Source of the DNA: Sphingomonadales bacterium 28-55-16
GTDB taxonomy: Bacteria > Pseudomonadota > Alphaproteobacteria > Sphingomonadales > Sphingomonadaceae
Length of the DNA stretch: 64,000 nucleotides
Assembly (NCBI GenBank): GCA_002278855.1
Contig: NCGG01000005.1
Coordinates: forward strand, 49,675-113,674
Reading direction: 5' to 3'
Part shown: positions 46,796-55,041 of the stretch, piece by piece
How the letters are laid out: the number at the start of each line of letters is the position of its first letter
Position numbering within the stretch: position 1 is the stretch's first letter
Made by a program: the position numbers and the translations under genes
The notes under the pieces: model-generated
Seen by the model: the letters and a program-made list of their open reading frames with translations, nothing else
Database searches by the model: none
Told to the model about the DNA's origin: nothing

Positions 46796-47968
46796 ATGAT
46801 TGCACAACATGCCCCCGCCCTGCCGCGCATTACACCCGAAGCCATTGGTCCGCGTCTTCAAGCTTATGGGGACGCGCTGACGATGTGGGTGCAGACCAAT
46901 TATGTTGAACTTGCTATTGCTGTTGTTGCGGCGATCATGGTGTTTGTTGCGCTGAGTTGGCTGCAAAAAATCGCTGCAAATATCGCGCGCGCCAGCGAGC
47001 ATCGCGCGCATCTGAAATCCATCATCGCCCGTACCTTGGCGCGGACCAGCAGATTTTTCCGCGTCATGGTGTCAATTGAGCTGATCAACCAGCTTGCCAG
47101 CGCGCCAGCGGCCCTCACCCAGACCGTGGACATATTGTTCACCGTCGCCATTGTGATTCAGGTGGCCATGTGGCTGCGCGAAATCATCCTGGGGTTGATC
47201 GAACGGCGCGCGGGTGAAGGCATTCATGAACACGAAACGCTGCAAAGCGCGATGGTGCTTATTCGCCTGCTCGTCAGCTTCGTCGTATTTGCGGTGGCCG
47301 CCATCGTCGTACTCGACAATTTGGGCATCAATGTAACGGGCTTGGTTGCAGGGCTTGGCGTTGGTGGCATTGCCATTGGCCTTGCTGCGCAAGGCATTTT
47401 TTCCGACCTATTCGCCGCAATCTCGATCATTTTCGACAAGCCATTCCGGCGCGGCGACACAGTCTCTTATGATAACACGATCGCGCGGGTTGAAGTCATC
47501 GGGATGAAAAGCACAAGGCTGCGCGCGCTCACCGGTGAAGAGAAGATTATTTCGAACAGCAAATTGCTGGAGAAGGAAATTACCAATAACACGCTGACTT
47601 TATATCGGCGCGTGACCTTTGTTCTCACGCTTGTGTATCAAACACCCCCTGCCTTGGCGCGACGCGTGCCGGAGATCTTGCGCGCGGCAGTGGAAGCCAA
47701 TGGCGCACTGTTCATCCGCGCGGGGTTCAACAATTTTGCCCCAAGTTCGCTCGATTTCCATCTGGTGTTCGATATTGAGAGCGATGATGTCGAGCAGATG
47801 TTTCAGGCCCGGCATGACATCGGCATCGCCATCATCGACAGCTTCGCCCGCGAGGGGATATGCTTTGCCTATCCGACGCAGACAACATTCACGGCAGCAC
47901 CCAATGGTGAAATGGTGATGCCCTATGCCACCGCTTCAGGATCAGCAGCAGCGCCTTCAAAAAGCTGA
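46796..47968 (+). CDS. MscS-family mechanosensitive ion channel
   Basis: 390 residues. About four membrane segments; the pore helix and the start of the beta domain are clear: GLVAGLGVGGIAIGLAAQGIF followed by SDLFAAISIIFDKPFRRGD and the conserved SNSKLLEKEI(T)N. Protects cells against low-osmotic shock. I use the ATG at 46796 (CAGGGGC before it); the reading from 46748 adds 16 residues. The 130 bases before it hold no recognisable gene. Confidence 0.88.
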   Translation: MIAQHAPALPRITPEAIGPRLQAYGDALTMWVQTNYVELAIAVVAAIMVFVALSWLQKIAANIARASEHRAHLKSIIARTLARTSRFFRVMVSIELINQLASAPAALTQTVDILFTVAIVIQVAMWLREIILGLIERRAGEGIHEHETLQSAMVLIRLLVSFVVFAVAAIVVLDNLGINVTGLVAGLGVGGIAIGLAAQGIFSDLFAAISIIFDKPFRRGDTVSYDNTIARVEVIGMKSTRLRALTGEEKIISNSKLLEKEITNNTLTLYRRVTFVLTLVYQTPPALARRVPEILRAAVEANGALFIRAGFNNFAPSSLDFHLVFDIESDDVEQMFQARHDIGIAIIDSFAREGICFAYPTQTTFTAAPNGEMVMPYATASGSAAAPSKS

Positions 47969-48084
47969 TTCGCAGCTTCTGGGCTGAAGGGCCACAAGCA
48001 TGCCGTAACGGCAAATAACCAGGGCTTGTATTGCGCGTTTGAAATCGCCACGATGTGATCAAATTAGGATGTAGGAGAAACAAT

Positions 48085-48543
48085 ATGACCTCAATTACAC
48101 CCGCCGAACTCGCGGCCAAAGTTGGCGAGAATATTGGCGTATCTGAGTGGATTTTGGTTGATCAGGACATGATCAATAAATTTGCTGACGCCACAGGCGA
48201 TCATCAATTCATCCACATCAATGAAGAAATGGCAAAGCAAACGCCGTTCGGCGGCACGATTGCACATGGATTTCTGACCCTGTCGCTTTTCCCTGTGATG
48301 AGCGCCAAGTCTGATTGCCCAAAGGTTGCCGGCGTTAAAATGGGCGTTAATTATGGCGGCAACAAAACCCGTTTTCTCGCGCCTGTCCGTTCGGGTAAAC
48401 GCGTGCGCGGCCATTTCAAACTGCTTGAACTTGCCGAAAAGCGTCCTGGCCAATGGCAACAAACGCTTGAGTTCACCGTCGAGATTGAGGGCGAAGATAA
48501 GCCCGCACTTCAGGCTGAATGGATCAGCCAGTTTTTCGTATAA
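48085..48543 (+). CDS. MaoC-like dehydratase (R-enoyl-CoA hydratase type)
   Basis: 152 residues, a single hot-dog domain. Catalytic Asp/His in FADATGDHQFIHINEE, then FGGTIAHGFLTLSLFP, which is the MaoC hydratase 2 signature. Hydrates trans-2-enoyl-CoA. The next gene is a thiolase, so a fatty acid or PHA link is likely. TAGGAG precedes the ATG. Confidence 0.9.
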   Translation: MTSITPAELAAKVGENIGVSEWILVDQDMINKFADATGDHQFIHINEEMAKQTPFGGTIAHGFLTLSLFPVMSAKSDCPKVAGVKMGVNYGGNKTRFLAPVRSGKRVRGHFKLLELAEKRPGQWQQTLEFTVEIEGEDKPALQAEWISQFFV

Positions 48544-48567
48544 TTTTTACTTTAAGGAATCACTCTT

Positions 48568-49746
48568 ATGCGTGACGCAGTAATCGTATCCACCGCCCGT
48601 ACCGCCATTGGCAAAGCCTATCGCGGCGGGTTTAACGCAACACTCGGGCCAACGCTCGGCAGCCACTCTCTTAAGGCCGCCGTTGCGCGCGCTGGCATAG
48701 AAGGCGGCGAAATCGACGACGTTCTTTGGGGCTCCGCGCTTCAACAGGGTACGCAAGGCGGCAATCTTGCACGCCAGGTTGCACTGCGTGCCGGTCTGCC
48801 CATTTCGGTGTCGGGCATGACCATGGATCGTCAATGTTCATCCGGTCTGATGTCGATTGCGACCGCGGCCAAGCAAATCATCGTCGACAATGTTGATGTC
48901 ATGGCTGCTGGCGGCCAAGATTCAATTTCATTGGTGCAAACCAAGGAAATGCGCGTTCAGCCTGATCGCGAATTGGTCGAAATGCACAATTCGATTTACA
49001 TGCCGATGCTGCAAACTGCCGAAGTTGTAGCCAAGCGTTACAATATCGGCCGCGACGCCATGGACGAATATGCCCTGCAATCGCAGCAACGCACAGCCGC
49101 GGCGCAAGCGGCTGGCTATTTTGACGCCGAAATCGTTCCTGTAACCACGATCATGAATGTCGTGAACAAGGAAACGGGCGAAGTCAGCCAGAAGGAAGTG
49201 ACGATCGCAAAGGACGAAGGCAATCGGGCAGATACGCAGCTTTCGGGTCTGCAATCGCTTCAGCCCGTCCTTGGCCCAGACATGACCATCACCGCCGGCA
49301 ACGCAAGCCAGCTGTCCGACGGTTCGTCAGCATCTATTCTGATGGAAGCCAAGCTCGCCGAGAAAAAGGGTCTGAACCCCCTTGGCCGTTATGTTGGCAT
49401 GGCGGTTGCCGGGACCGAGCCGGATGAAATGGGCATTGGCCCTGTATTCGCCATCCCCAAATTGCTGCAGCGTTTTGGCCTGAAGATGGACGATATCGGC
49501 ATCTGGGAACTGAACGAAGCATTTGCCGTGCAAGTGCTTTATTGCCGTGACAAATTGGGCATTCCAAACGAACTTTTGAACGTCAATGGCGGATCGATTT
49601 CGATTGGGCATCCTTATGGCATGACGGGCGCACGCTGCACCGGCCACGCCTTGATCGAAGGCAAGCGCCGTGGTGCGAAATATGGTGTCGTCACAATGTG
49701 CGTTGGCGGCGGCATGGGTGCAGCCGGCCTGTTCGAAATCTTTTAA
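48568..49746 (+). CDS. Acetyl-CoA C-acyltransferase (thiolase)
   Basis: 392 residues. The acyl-cysteine is in [13 protein letters not shown], the second site in [16 protein letters not shown] with the catalytic His, and the C-terminal catalytic Cys in [17 protein letters not shown]. Cleaves or forms 3-ketoacyl-CoA. Together with the MaoC-like gene 24 bases upstream it forms a beta-oxidation-type pair. Confidence 0.94.
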   Translation: MRDAVIVSTARTAIGKAYRGGFNATLGPTLGSHSLKAAVARAGIEGGEIDDVLWGSALQQGTQGGNLARQVALRAGLPISVSGMTMDRQCSSGLMSIATAAKQIIVDNVDVMAAGGQDSISLVQTKEMRVQPDRELVEMHNSIYMPMLQTAEVVAKRYNIGRDAMDEYALQSQQRTAAAQAAGYFDAEIVPVTTIMNVVNKETGEVSQKEVTIAKDEGNRADTQLSGLQSLQPVLGPDMTITAGNASQLSDGSSASILMEAKLAEKKGLNPLGRYVGMAVAGTEPDEMGIGPVFAIPKLLQRFGLKMDDIGIWELNEAFAVQVLYCRDKLGIPNELLNVNGGSISIGHPYGMTGARCTGHALIEGKRRGAKYGVVTMCVGGGMGAAGLFEIF

Positions 49747-49775
49747 TCGTAACGCAGCAAATAAGGAGCAGCCTC

Positions 49776-50069
49776 ATGTCCGCCATTGGTGTTATCGCGA
49801 CGCTCACCGTCGCCGAAGGCAAGAACGAAGATTTTGAGGCTGTTTTTGCCGAACTCGCTGCGGCCGTGCGAGCCAATGAACCGGGGAACGTATTTTATGC
49901 GTTGACCCGGTCACGGTCGAACCCGCAGGTGTACAAAGTGCTGGAGCAATATGTCGATCAAGACGCGCTCACCGCACATGGCGCCAGCGACTATTTCAAG
50001 GCGGCTGGCCCCAAGCTTGGCGCCTGCCTCGCCGCTGCACCCGATGTTGAGTATCTCGACGGCGTATAA
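49776..50069 (+). CDS. Antibiotic biosynthesis monooxygenase (ABM) family protein
   Basis: 97 residues, a dimeric ferredoxin-like fold. Pattern IATLTVAEGKNEDFEAVF, PGNVFYALTRS and VLEQYVDQDALTAHGAS matches ABM/quinol monooxygenase-type proteins; the catalytic activity is not certain. AAGGAG before the ATG. Follows the thiolase by 29 bases. Confidence 0.85.
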   Translation: MSAIGVIATLTVAEGKNEDFEAVFAELAAAVRANEPGNVFYALTRSRSNPQVYKVLEQYVDQDALTAHGASDYFKAAGPKLGACLAAAPDVEYLDGV

Positions 50070-50085
50070 GGCTTAAAAATCTGTA

Positions 50086-51069
50086 TTAGGCCGGGGACAG
50101 GCATCCGTTGGCAAAGCGGAATCCACCCGGCCGATCATTTTGCAATAAGGCTGGCCCGTCCAGATCTACCCAAGAGGCGGTCTGCGCCACCAGAAACGCC
50201 GGCTGGATGGCAAGACTGGTCGACAGCATACAACCAACCATGACGTCCATTTTCGCGCTCTGCGCGGCCTTAGAGAGCGCCAGAGCCTCGGTTAGACCGC
50301 CTGCCTTATCCAGCTTGATATTCACGCCTTGATATAAGCCCCGCAGGCGCGGGACGTCCGCCGCGATATGGCAGCTTTCGTCTGCGAAAATCGGCAGCGG
50401 CGATGCTATATGTGCAAGTGCGGCGTCTTGACCTGCGGGCAATGGCTGCTCGATCATCGCCACGCCGAGACTTTTCAAAAATTCCGCCGCCGCAGCAATA
50501 TCTATTCCGCCCCAACTTTCATTTGCATCGACGATGATCTGGACATTTGGTGCCCCTGCGCGCACCGCAGCCACGCGGTCGCGGTCGGCTTCGCCATTGA
50601 GCTTTAGCTTCAACAGGCCATAGCCATTTGCCGCTGCGGCCTGCGCATCGGCATGCATGGCATCAGATGTTCCCAGTGATATGGTGAAGGCAGTCTGCAA
50701 AGATACTGGTGGCAATGGCATGCCAATCATTTCCCAAAGCGCCGTTCCGGCTTGCGCCGCCTCCAAATCCCACAGCGCACAATCCAATGCATTGCGCGCC
50801 GCGCCGGGCTGCAGAATCGATTGCAATATCACGCGCGCGATTGGGGCGGGGTGGCCCGCAAGTTCGTCCGTCACGCGTTCAACCTGCCCCAAGCATGTTT
50901 CGGCCGTCTCACCGCCATAATAGATCGCGGTGCCCTCGCCATGGCCGATATGCGTGCCATCGCTGACCGCAACCACGAGCAGGTCGACACATGTCTTTGC
51001 CCCGCGCGCGATGGTGAAATGGCCGTCGACCGGCCAGCGTTCGACTGTGGCTTTAATATGCAGGGTCAT
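50086..51069 (-). CDS. Dipeptide epimerase (enolase superfamily)
   Basis: 327 residues. L-Ala-D/L-Glu epimerase-type enzyme. Catalytic Lys in LLKLKLNGEADR (KxK), metal ligands Asp in IIVDANESW, Glu in AMIEQPLP and Asp in FADESCH, and the second Lys in GVNIKLDKAGGL. This set fits dipeptide epimerases that recycle cell-wall peptides. The start at 51069 opens with the family-like MTLHIKATVERWP; a longer reading is unlikely. Confidence 0.88.
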   Translation of the reverse strand: MTLHIKATVERWPVDGHFTIARGAKTCVDLLVVAVSDGTHIGHGEGTAIYYGGETAETCLGQVERVTDELAGHPAPIARVILQSILQPGAARNALDCALWDLEAAQAGTALWEMIGMPLPPVSLQTAFTISLGTSDAMHADAQAAAANGYGLLKLKLNGEADRDRVAAVRAGAPNVQIIVDANESWGGIDIAAAAEFLKSLGVAMIEQPLPAGQDAALAHIASPLPIFADESCHIAADVPRLRGLYQGVNIKLDKAGGLTEALALSKAAQSAKMDVMVGCMLSTSLAIQPAFLVAQTASWVDLDGPALLQNDRPGGFRFANGCLSPA

Positions 51070-51145
51070 CGCTGAAAACCCGCAGAAATTCGTGCTACGC
51101 AAAATGCCATTAAGCAGGTCCAAATAGCGGGGAACATAAAGTCGC

Positions 51146-52378
51146 TCAATTGTGGCTGGATATCCAGTCTTCCACAATCGGCGCAATTTTTTCGCGCCAT
51201 TTGCTGCCGTTGAAAATGCCGTAATGGCCGACTTCCGGCGCCATGTGATATTTTTTGAACGCCTCCGGCAATCCTGTCGCAATATTCAATGCCGCCTTTG
51301 TCTGGCCCAAACCGCTGATATCATCGCGCTCGCCTTCAATCGCGAGCAAGCCGATATCGCTAATGGCAGCGGGATCAACCAGCTGACCGCGATAGTTGAA
51401 TTCGCCCTTGGGCAACAAATGACGTTGGAACACTGTATCAACGGTTTGCAGATAAAATTCCGCGGTCATATCGCACACCGCGCGATATTCGTCGTAAAAT
51501 TCCTTGTGCCGGTCCGCGCTTTCGCCATCACCTTTGACCAGGTCGGAGAACATGGACCAATGGCTCATCATATGATTGCCCAGGTTCATCGACATAAAGC
51601 CCGAAAGCTGCAGAAAACCAGGATATACGCGGCGACCAGAGCCCTTATAATATGGCGGGACAGTCGCAATCACATTTTGCACGAACCATTCATGTGGCCG
51701 CTGCGTCGCGTGGTTATTCACCGCCGTTGGCGCTTCGCGTGTATCGATCGGACCACCCATCATGGTTAATGTGCGCGGACGCAGCGGGTGTTGCTTCGCG
51801 GCCATGACCGCTGCGGCTGCATAGGCAGGAACCGATGGCTGGCACACCGCGAGCATATGCGCACCGCGACCGCCCGCATCGGGCCCAAGAAACTCCAACC
51901 ACTCAATGAGATAGTCGATATAGGTTTCCAGATCGAAGCCGCCGCCCGTCAACGGCACATCGCGCGCGTCTTTCCAGTCGGTGATGTAGACATCATGCGT
52001 GACGATCATGCGCTCAACCGTGCCACGCAACAATGTCGCAAAATGGCCAGACATCGGCGCACAGATAAGCAGCCTTGGCTTGTCGCTGCTGCCCGCATAA
52101 ACGAAACGCTTCAGCTGCCCAAACGGCTTGCGCGCAACATTTTCTTCCTGAACCACCAGAGTTTTGCCGTTGATAACGACTTCATTCAACCCGAACGCAG
52201 GCTTGCCGCGGGGCAGAACGGAATGCGCGAAAACCTCAAGTGCAGAAGCGGCCACAGGTGCCATGCCGCCATAATTGAAGGGCGACGGCAGCGCGCTGAG
52301 CCATTCTGCCTGTTTTTGCGCAACCCAGCCCGCGCCTGCAAGCCAGCCACGTTGAACGTCATATCCAGTATACAGCAT
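51146..52378 (-). CDS. phaZ: Intracellular polyhydroxyalkanoate depolymerase
   Basis: 410 residues. The alpha/beta hydrolase of intracellular PHA depolymerases uses a cysteine nucleophile; here it is in MLAVCQPSVPAYAA (about residue 175). Other motifs: HDVYITDWKDARDVP, YPGFLQLSGFMSMNL and GERDDISG with the acid, and the His in APEVGHYGIFNG. It breaks down carbon-storage granules. The first ATG of the conserved part is 52378. No PHA synthase is nearby. Confidence 0.93.
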   Translation of the reverse strand: MLYTGYDVQRGWLAGAGWVAQKQAEWLSALPSPFNYGGMAPVAASALEVFAHSVLPRGKPAFGLNEVVINGKTLVVQEENVARKPFGQLKRFVYAGSSDKPRLLICAPMSGHFATLLRGTVERMIVTHDVYITDWKDARDVPLTGGGFDLETYIDYLIEWLEFLGPDAGGRGAHMLAVCQPSVPAYAAAAVMAAKQHPLRPRTLTMMGGPIDTREAPTAVNNHATQRPHEWFVQNVIATVPPYYKGSGRRVYPGFLQLSGFMSMNLGNHMMSHWSMFSDLVKGDGESADRHKEFYDEYRAVCDMTAEFYLQTVDTVFQRHLLPKGEFNYRGQLVDPAAISDIGLLAIEGERDDISGLGQTKAALNIATGLPEAFKKYHMAPEVGHYGIFNGSKWREKIAPIVEDWISSHN

Positions 52379-52525
52379 ATTCAGGCCTTTAAATCTTCGA
52401 ACCGGCAGATTTCTGCCGCGATTGAACCTAGCTTTACGCATTTATTGTGCATTGCACCATAGTAAATGCATCTACGCGATCCGTGGCGGATTGTTCCCGC
52501 ACCAGTGCGCTGCTAGGCGAAGCGC

Positions 52526-54331
52526 ATGACAAACGAAAACACCGACGCGCCGACGATCAACGCATCCGACACAGCGGAAACCACCGTGGCGAAGCCAAAG
52601 CCGAATTTTGGCAGTTTGCGGATGATCGGGCATTATACGATCAAATATCCACGCCAGATTATCTACGCCCTTTTGGCACTTATTGCTGCGGCATCATCGA
52701 CGCTGGCGATTCCCTACGGCCTGCGCCTGATAATCGATGAAGGCTTTGTCAAAAATGGCGGGGATCCGGCACCATATTTCTATTTGCTGCTGGGTATCGT
52801 CGTTGTCATCGGCATTTCGACAGCATTCCGCTTTTATTTCGTCAGTTGGCTTGGCGAGCGCGTGGTGGGCGATATCCGTGTTGCTGTGCAACAAAATCTA
52901 TTGCGGCTGGCCCCGCGCTTCTTCGAGGAAAACCGCCCCGGCGAAATCGCCAGCCGGATGACCGCAGACACAGCGATCATCGAACAAATTGTAGGAACCA
53001 CGGTTTCGGTGGCACTCCGCAATATTTTTATCGGCATCGGCGGCGTGACGTTACTGTTTGGACTTGCGCCAAGCCTTACGATCTGGCTGCTGGCGGGGAT
53101 ACCCGTCGTCGTGTTGCCGATAGTGTTTCTGGGACGGCGTTTGGAAAAGGCGTCGCGCAAAAGCCAGGATAATGTCGCAAGCGTTGGCACGATTATTTCA
53201 GAAGCGCTTGGCGCGATAAAAATCGTTCAGGCCTTTGGGCAAGAAAGCCGCGAGGGCGTTAGATTTGCGAGTGCCGTTGAAGGCACATTTGCTGCTGCAA
53301 AAAGGCGTATCCGGTTGCGGGCGTTCCTCACCGCACTGGTGATGGCATTGATATTTGGCGGCATCACAATGCTCGTTTGGGAAGGCACCGACCAAGTCAA
53401 GGAAGGCGTAATAACGTCCGGTACATTGTTCGCGGTTGTATTATATGGCGCGCTTGTCGCGGGATCATTTGGGGCATTGACCGAAGTCTATGGTGACTTG
53501 GTGCGCGCCTCCGGGGCCGCGTCGCGCTTGGCCGAATTGCTGAACGAAGTGCCTGAAATAGCGCCGCCGGCAAGTCCGGTCGTCATGCCGCCAGCACGCG
53601 GACAGTTGGAGTTCCAGCATGTCCGTTTCCGCTACCCTACTCGGCCTGATGTGGCCGCACTTGAAGATTTCAGCCTAAAAATATCACCGGGTGAAACCGT
53701 GGCCGTCGTAGGCCCGTCTGGCGCAGGCAAATCGACATTGTTTCAATTGGCAGAGCGCTTTTACGATCCCGAAGTCGGTACCGTGCGCATTGACGGTGTA
53801 GCGCTGACCAGCGCAGACCCAGCTGAATTCCGTCAGCGGATATCGTTAGTGCCGCAAGACACGGTATTGTTCGCGGCCTCGGCGCGCGACAATTTGCGCT
53901 ATGGCCAATGGGACGCCAGCGACGAAGCGATTTGGGCGGCGGCTGAAAAGGCCAATGCAGCGGGCTTCTTGCGTGAGCTACCAGAGGGTCTGGAAACATA
54001 TCTTGGCGAGGGCGGCGCGCGGCTTTCAGGCGGTCAGCGGCAACGTCTGGCTATTGCCCGCGCTTTGCTGCGCGACTCACCCATTTTGTTGCTTGATGAG
54101 GCGACGAGCGCACTTGACGCCGAAAGCGAAAAACTGGTGCAGGACGCCCTGGAACAGTTGATGGTTGGTCGCACCACAATCGTCATTGCGCACAGGCTGG
54201 CGACCGTTCGCTCCGCCGACCGGATTATCGTTATGGATCAAGGCAAGATCGTCGAAGAAGGCGATCATGCAACGCTGAGCGCGGCAGGCGGCCTATACGC
54301 CCGTCTCGCCAGCCTTCAATTTGACGCTTAA
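52526..54331 (+). CDS. ABC transporter with fused membrane and ATPase domains (MsbA-like exporter)
   Basis: 601 residues. N-terminal six-helix export domain (ALIAAASSTLAIPYGLRL, a coupling helix in FEENRPGEIASRM) and a C-terminal nucleotide-binding domain: Walker A GPSGAGKST (about residue 395), the Q-loop VPQDTVLF, the signature LSGGQRQR, Walker B ILLLDEATSALD and the H-loop IAHRLATV. It pumps lipids or drugs outward; the substrate is not known. Sphingomonads often have this gene next to a PHA gene. Confidence 0.92.
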   Translation: MTNENTDAPTINASDTAETTVAKPKPNFGSLRMIGHYTIKYPRQIIYALLALIAAASSTLAIPYGLRLIIDEGFVKNGGDPAPYFYLLLGIVVVIGISTAFRFYFVSWLGERVVGDIRVAVQQNLLRLAPRFFEENRPGEIASRMTADTAIIEQIVGTTVSVALRNIFIGIGGVTLLFGLAPSLTIWLLAGIPVVVLPIVFLGRRLEKASRKSQDNVASVGTIISEALGAIKIVQAFGQESREGVRFASAVEGTFAAAKRRIRLRAFLTALVMALIFGGITMLVWEGTDQVKEGVITSGTLFAVVLYGALVAGSFGALTEVYGDLVRASGAASRLAELLNEVPEIAPPASPVVMPPARGQLEFQHVRFRYPTRPDVAALEDFSLKISPGETVAVVGPSGAGKSTLFQLAERFYDPEVGTVRIDGVALTSADPAEFRQRISLVPQDTVLFAASARDNLRYGQWDASDEAIWAAAEKANAAGFLRELPEGLETYLGEGGARLSGGQRQRLAIARALLRDSPILLLDEATSALDAESEKLVQDALEQLMVGRTTIVIAHRLATVRSADRIIVMDQGKIVEEGDHATLSAAGGLYARLASLQFDA

Positions 54332-54384
54332 AAGACGACCGCAACCTTTCGCGCATGGCATGACGAAGGTCCTTTGAGACGCTG

Positions 54385-54417
54385 AGCGTGCATCCTCGGA
54401 AATTTGGCCTGCACGCT
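54385..54417. terminator. Inverted repeat in the convergent gap after the ABC transporter
   Basis: AGCGTGCA and TGCACGCT pair over 8 bp around a 17-base loop, between the convergent ends of the ABC-transporter and DUF465 genes. There is no T-run, so the terminator role is uncertain. Confidence 0.35.
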
Positions 54418-54452
54418 GCGCCGTTTGATTTAGGCACCACGCGGCCAGCGGC

Positions 54453-54650
54453 CTAAGCTAGGATGTCGGGTACCAACTGGTCTTCAAGGCGCATGATGCG
54501 GTCCTTCAATATCAGCTTTTTCTTCTTGAGCCGGGCGACCTGAAGTTGGTCGATGCGGCTCTGCGCCGCGAGTGCTCGGATCGCGTCGTCGAGATCTCGA
54601 TGTTCAATCTTCAGTTGTGCAAGCTGCTGCTGATATCCGTCATCGTTCAT
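54453..54650 (-). CDS. DUF465 (YdcH-like) small coiled protein
   Basis: 65 residues, all helical. The text LKIEHRDLDDAIRAL followed by LKKKKLILKDRIMRLE fits DUF465, short helical-hairpin proteins common in proteobacteria, function unknown. The ATG at 54650 gives the family length. Confidence 0.85.
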   Translation of the reverse strand: MNDDGYQQQLAQLKIEHRDLDDAIRALAAQSRIDQLQVARLKKKKLILKDRIMRLEDQLVPDILA

Positions 54651-54820
54651 ACGCCTTACTAAACAGAGTGTAGCAAACAAGTCATCGTTAAAAACCCGCC
54701 GACGCGGGCAGAGTTGTTTTTGTAGGACGATAGAAAGATCATTATCGGCAAGACTTGCGCTTCGTTTCGTGATTTACTCATCTGTTCAGAGGGCCGAGTC
54801 TCAGACTGAAGGAGAATGAT

Positions 54821-54991
54821 GTGCATAATAATCATCTGTCCGCGCTTCGTAACAAGCATGCCGAACTCGAACAAAAGCTGGAGCGTGAAGAACGACGACC
54901 GTTTCCCGACAGCAAGATTATTCTCAATCTCAAAAAGCAAAAATTAACCCTTAAAGATGCAATCACGCACGAGTCGGCCTCCACGGGCTGA
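54821..54991 (+). CDS. Second DUF465 (YdcH-like) small protein
   Basis: 56 residues, start GTG at 54821 with AAGGAG seven bases before. LRNKHAELEQKLEREE followed by FPDSKIILNLKKQKLTLKD is the DUF465 hairpin pattern. It diverges from the first DUF465 gene; the two are only distantly alike. Too short to have been found by simple ORF calling. An overlapping ATG frame encodes nothing family-like. Confidence 0.8.
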   Translation: MHNNHLSALRNKHAELEQKLEREERRPFPDSKIILNLKKQKLTLKDAITHESASTG

Positions 54992-55041
54992 CTAGGATTA
55001 ATTTCATGCGGGGTATCGCCTGCCTTTAAGGTCTCTGCTAG

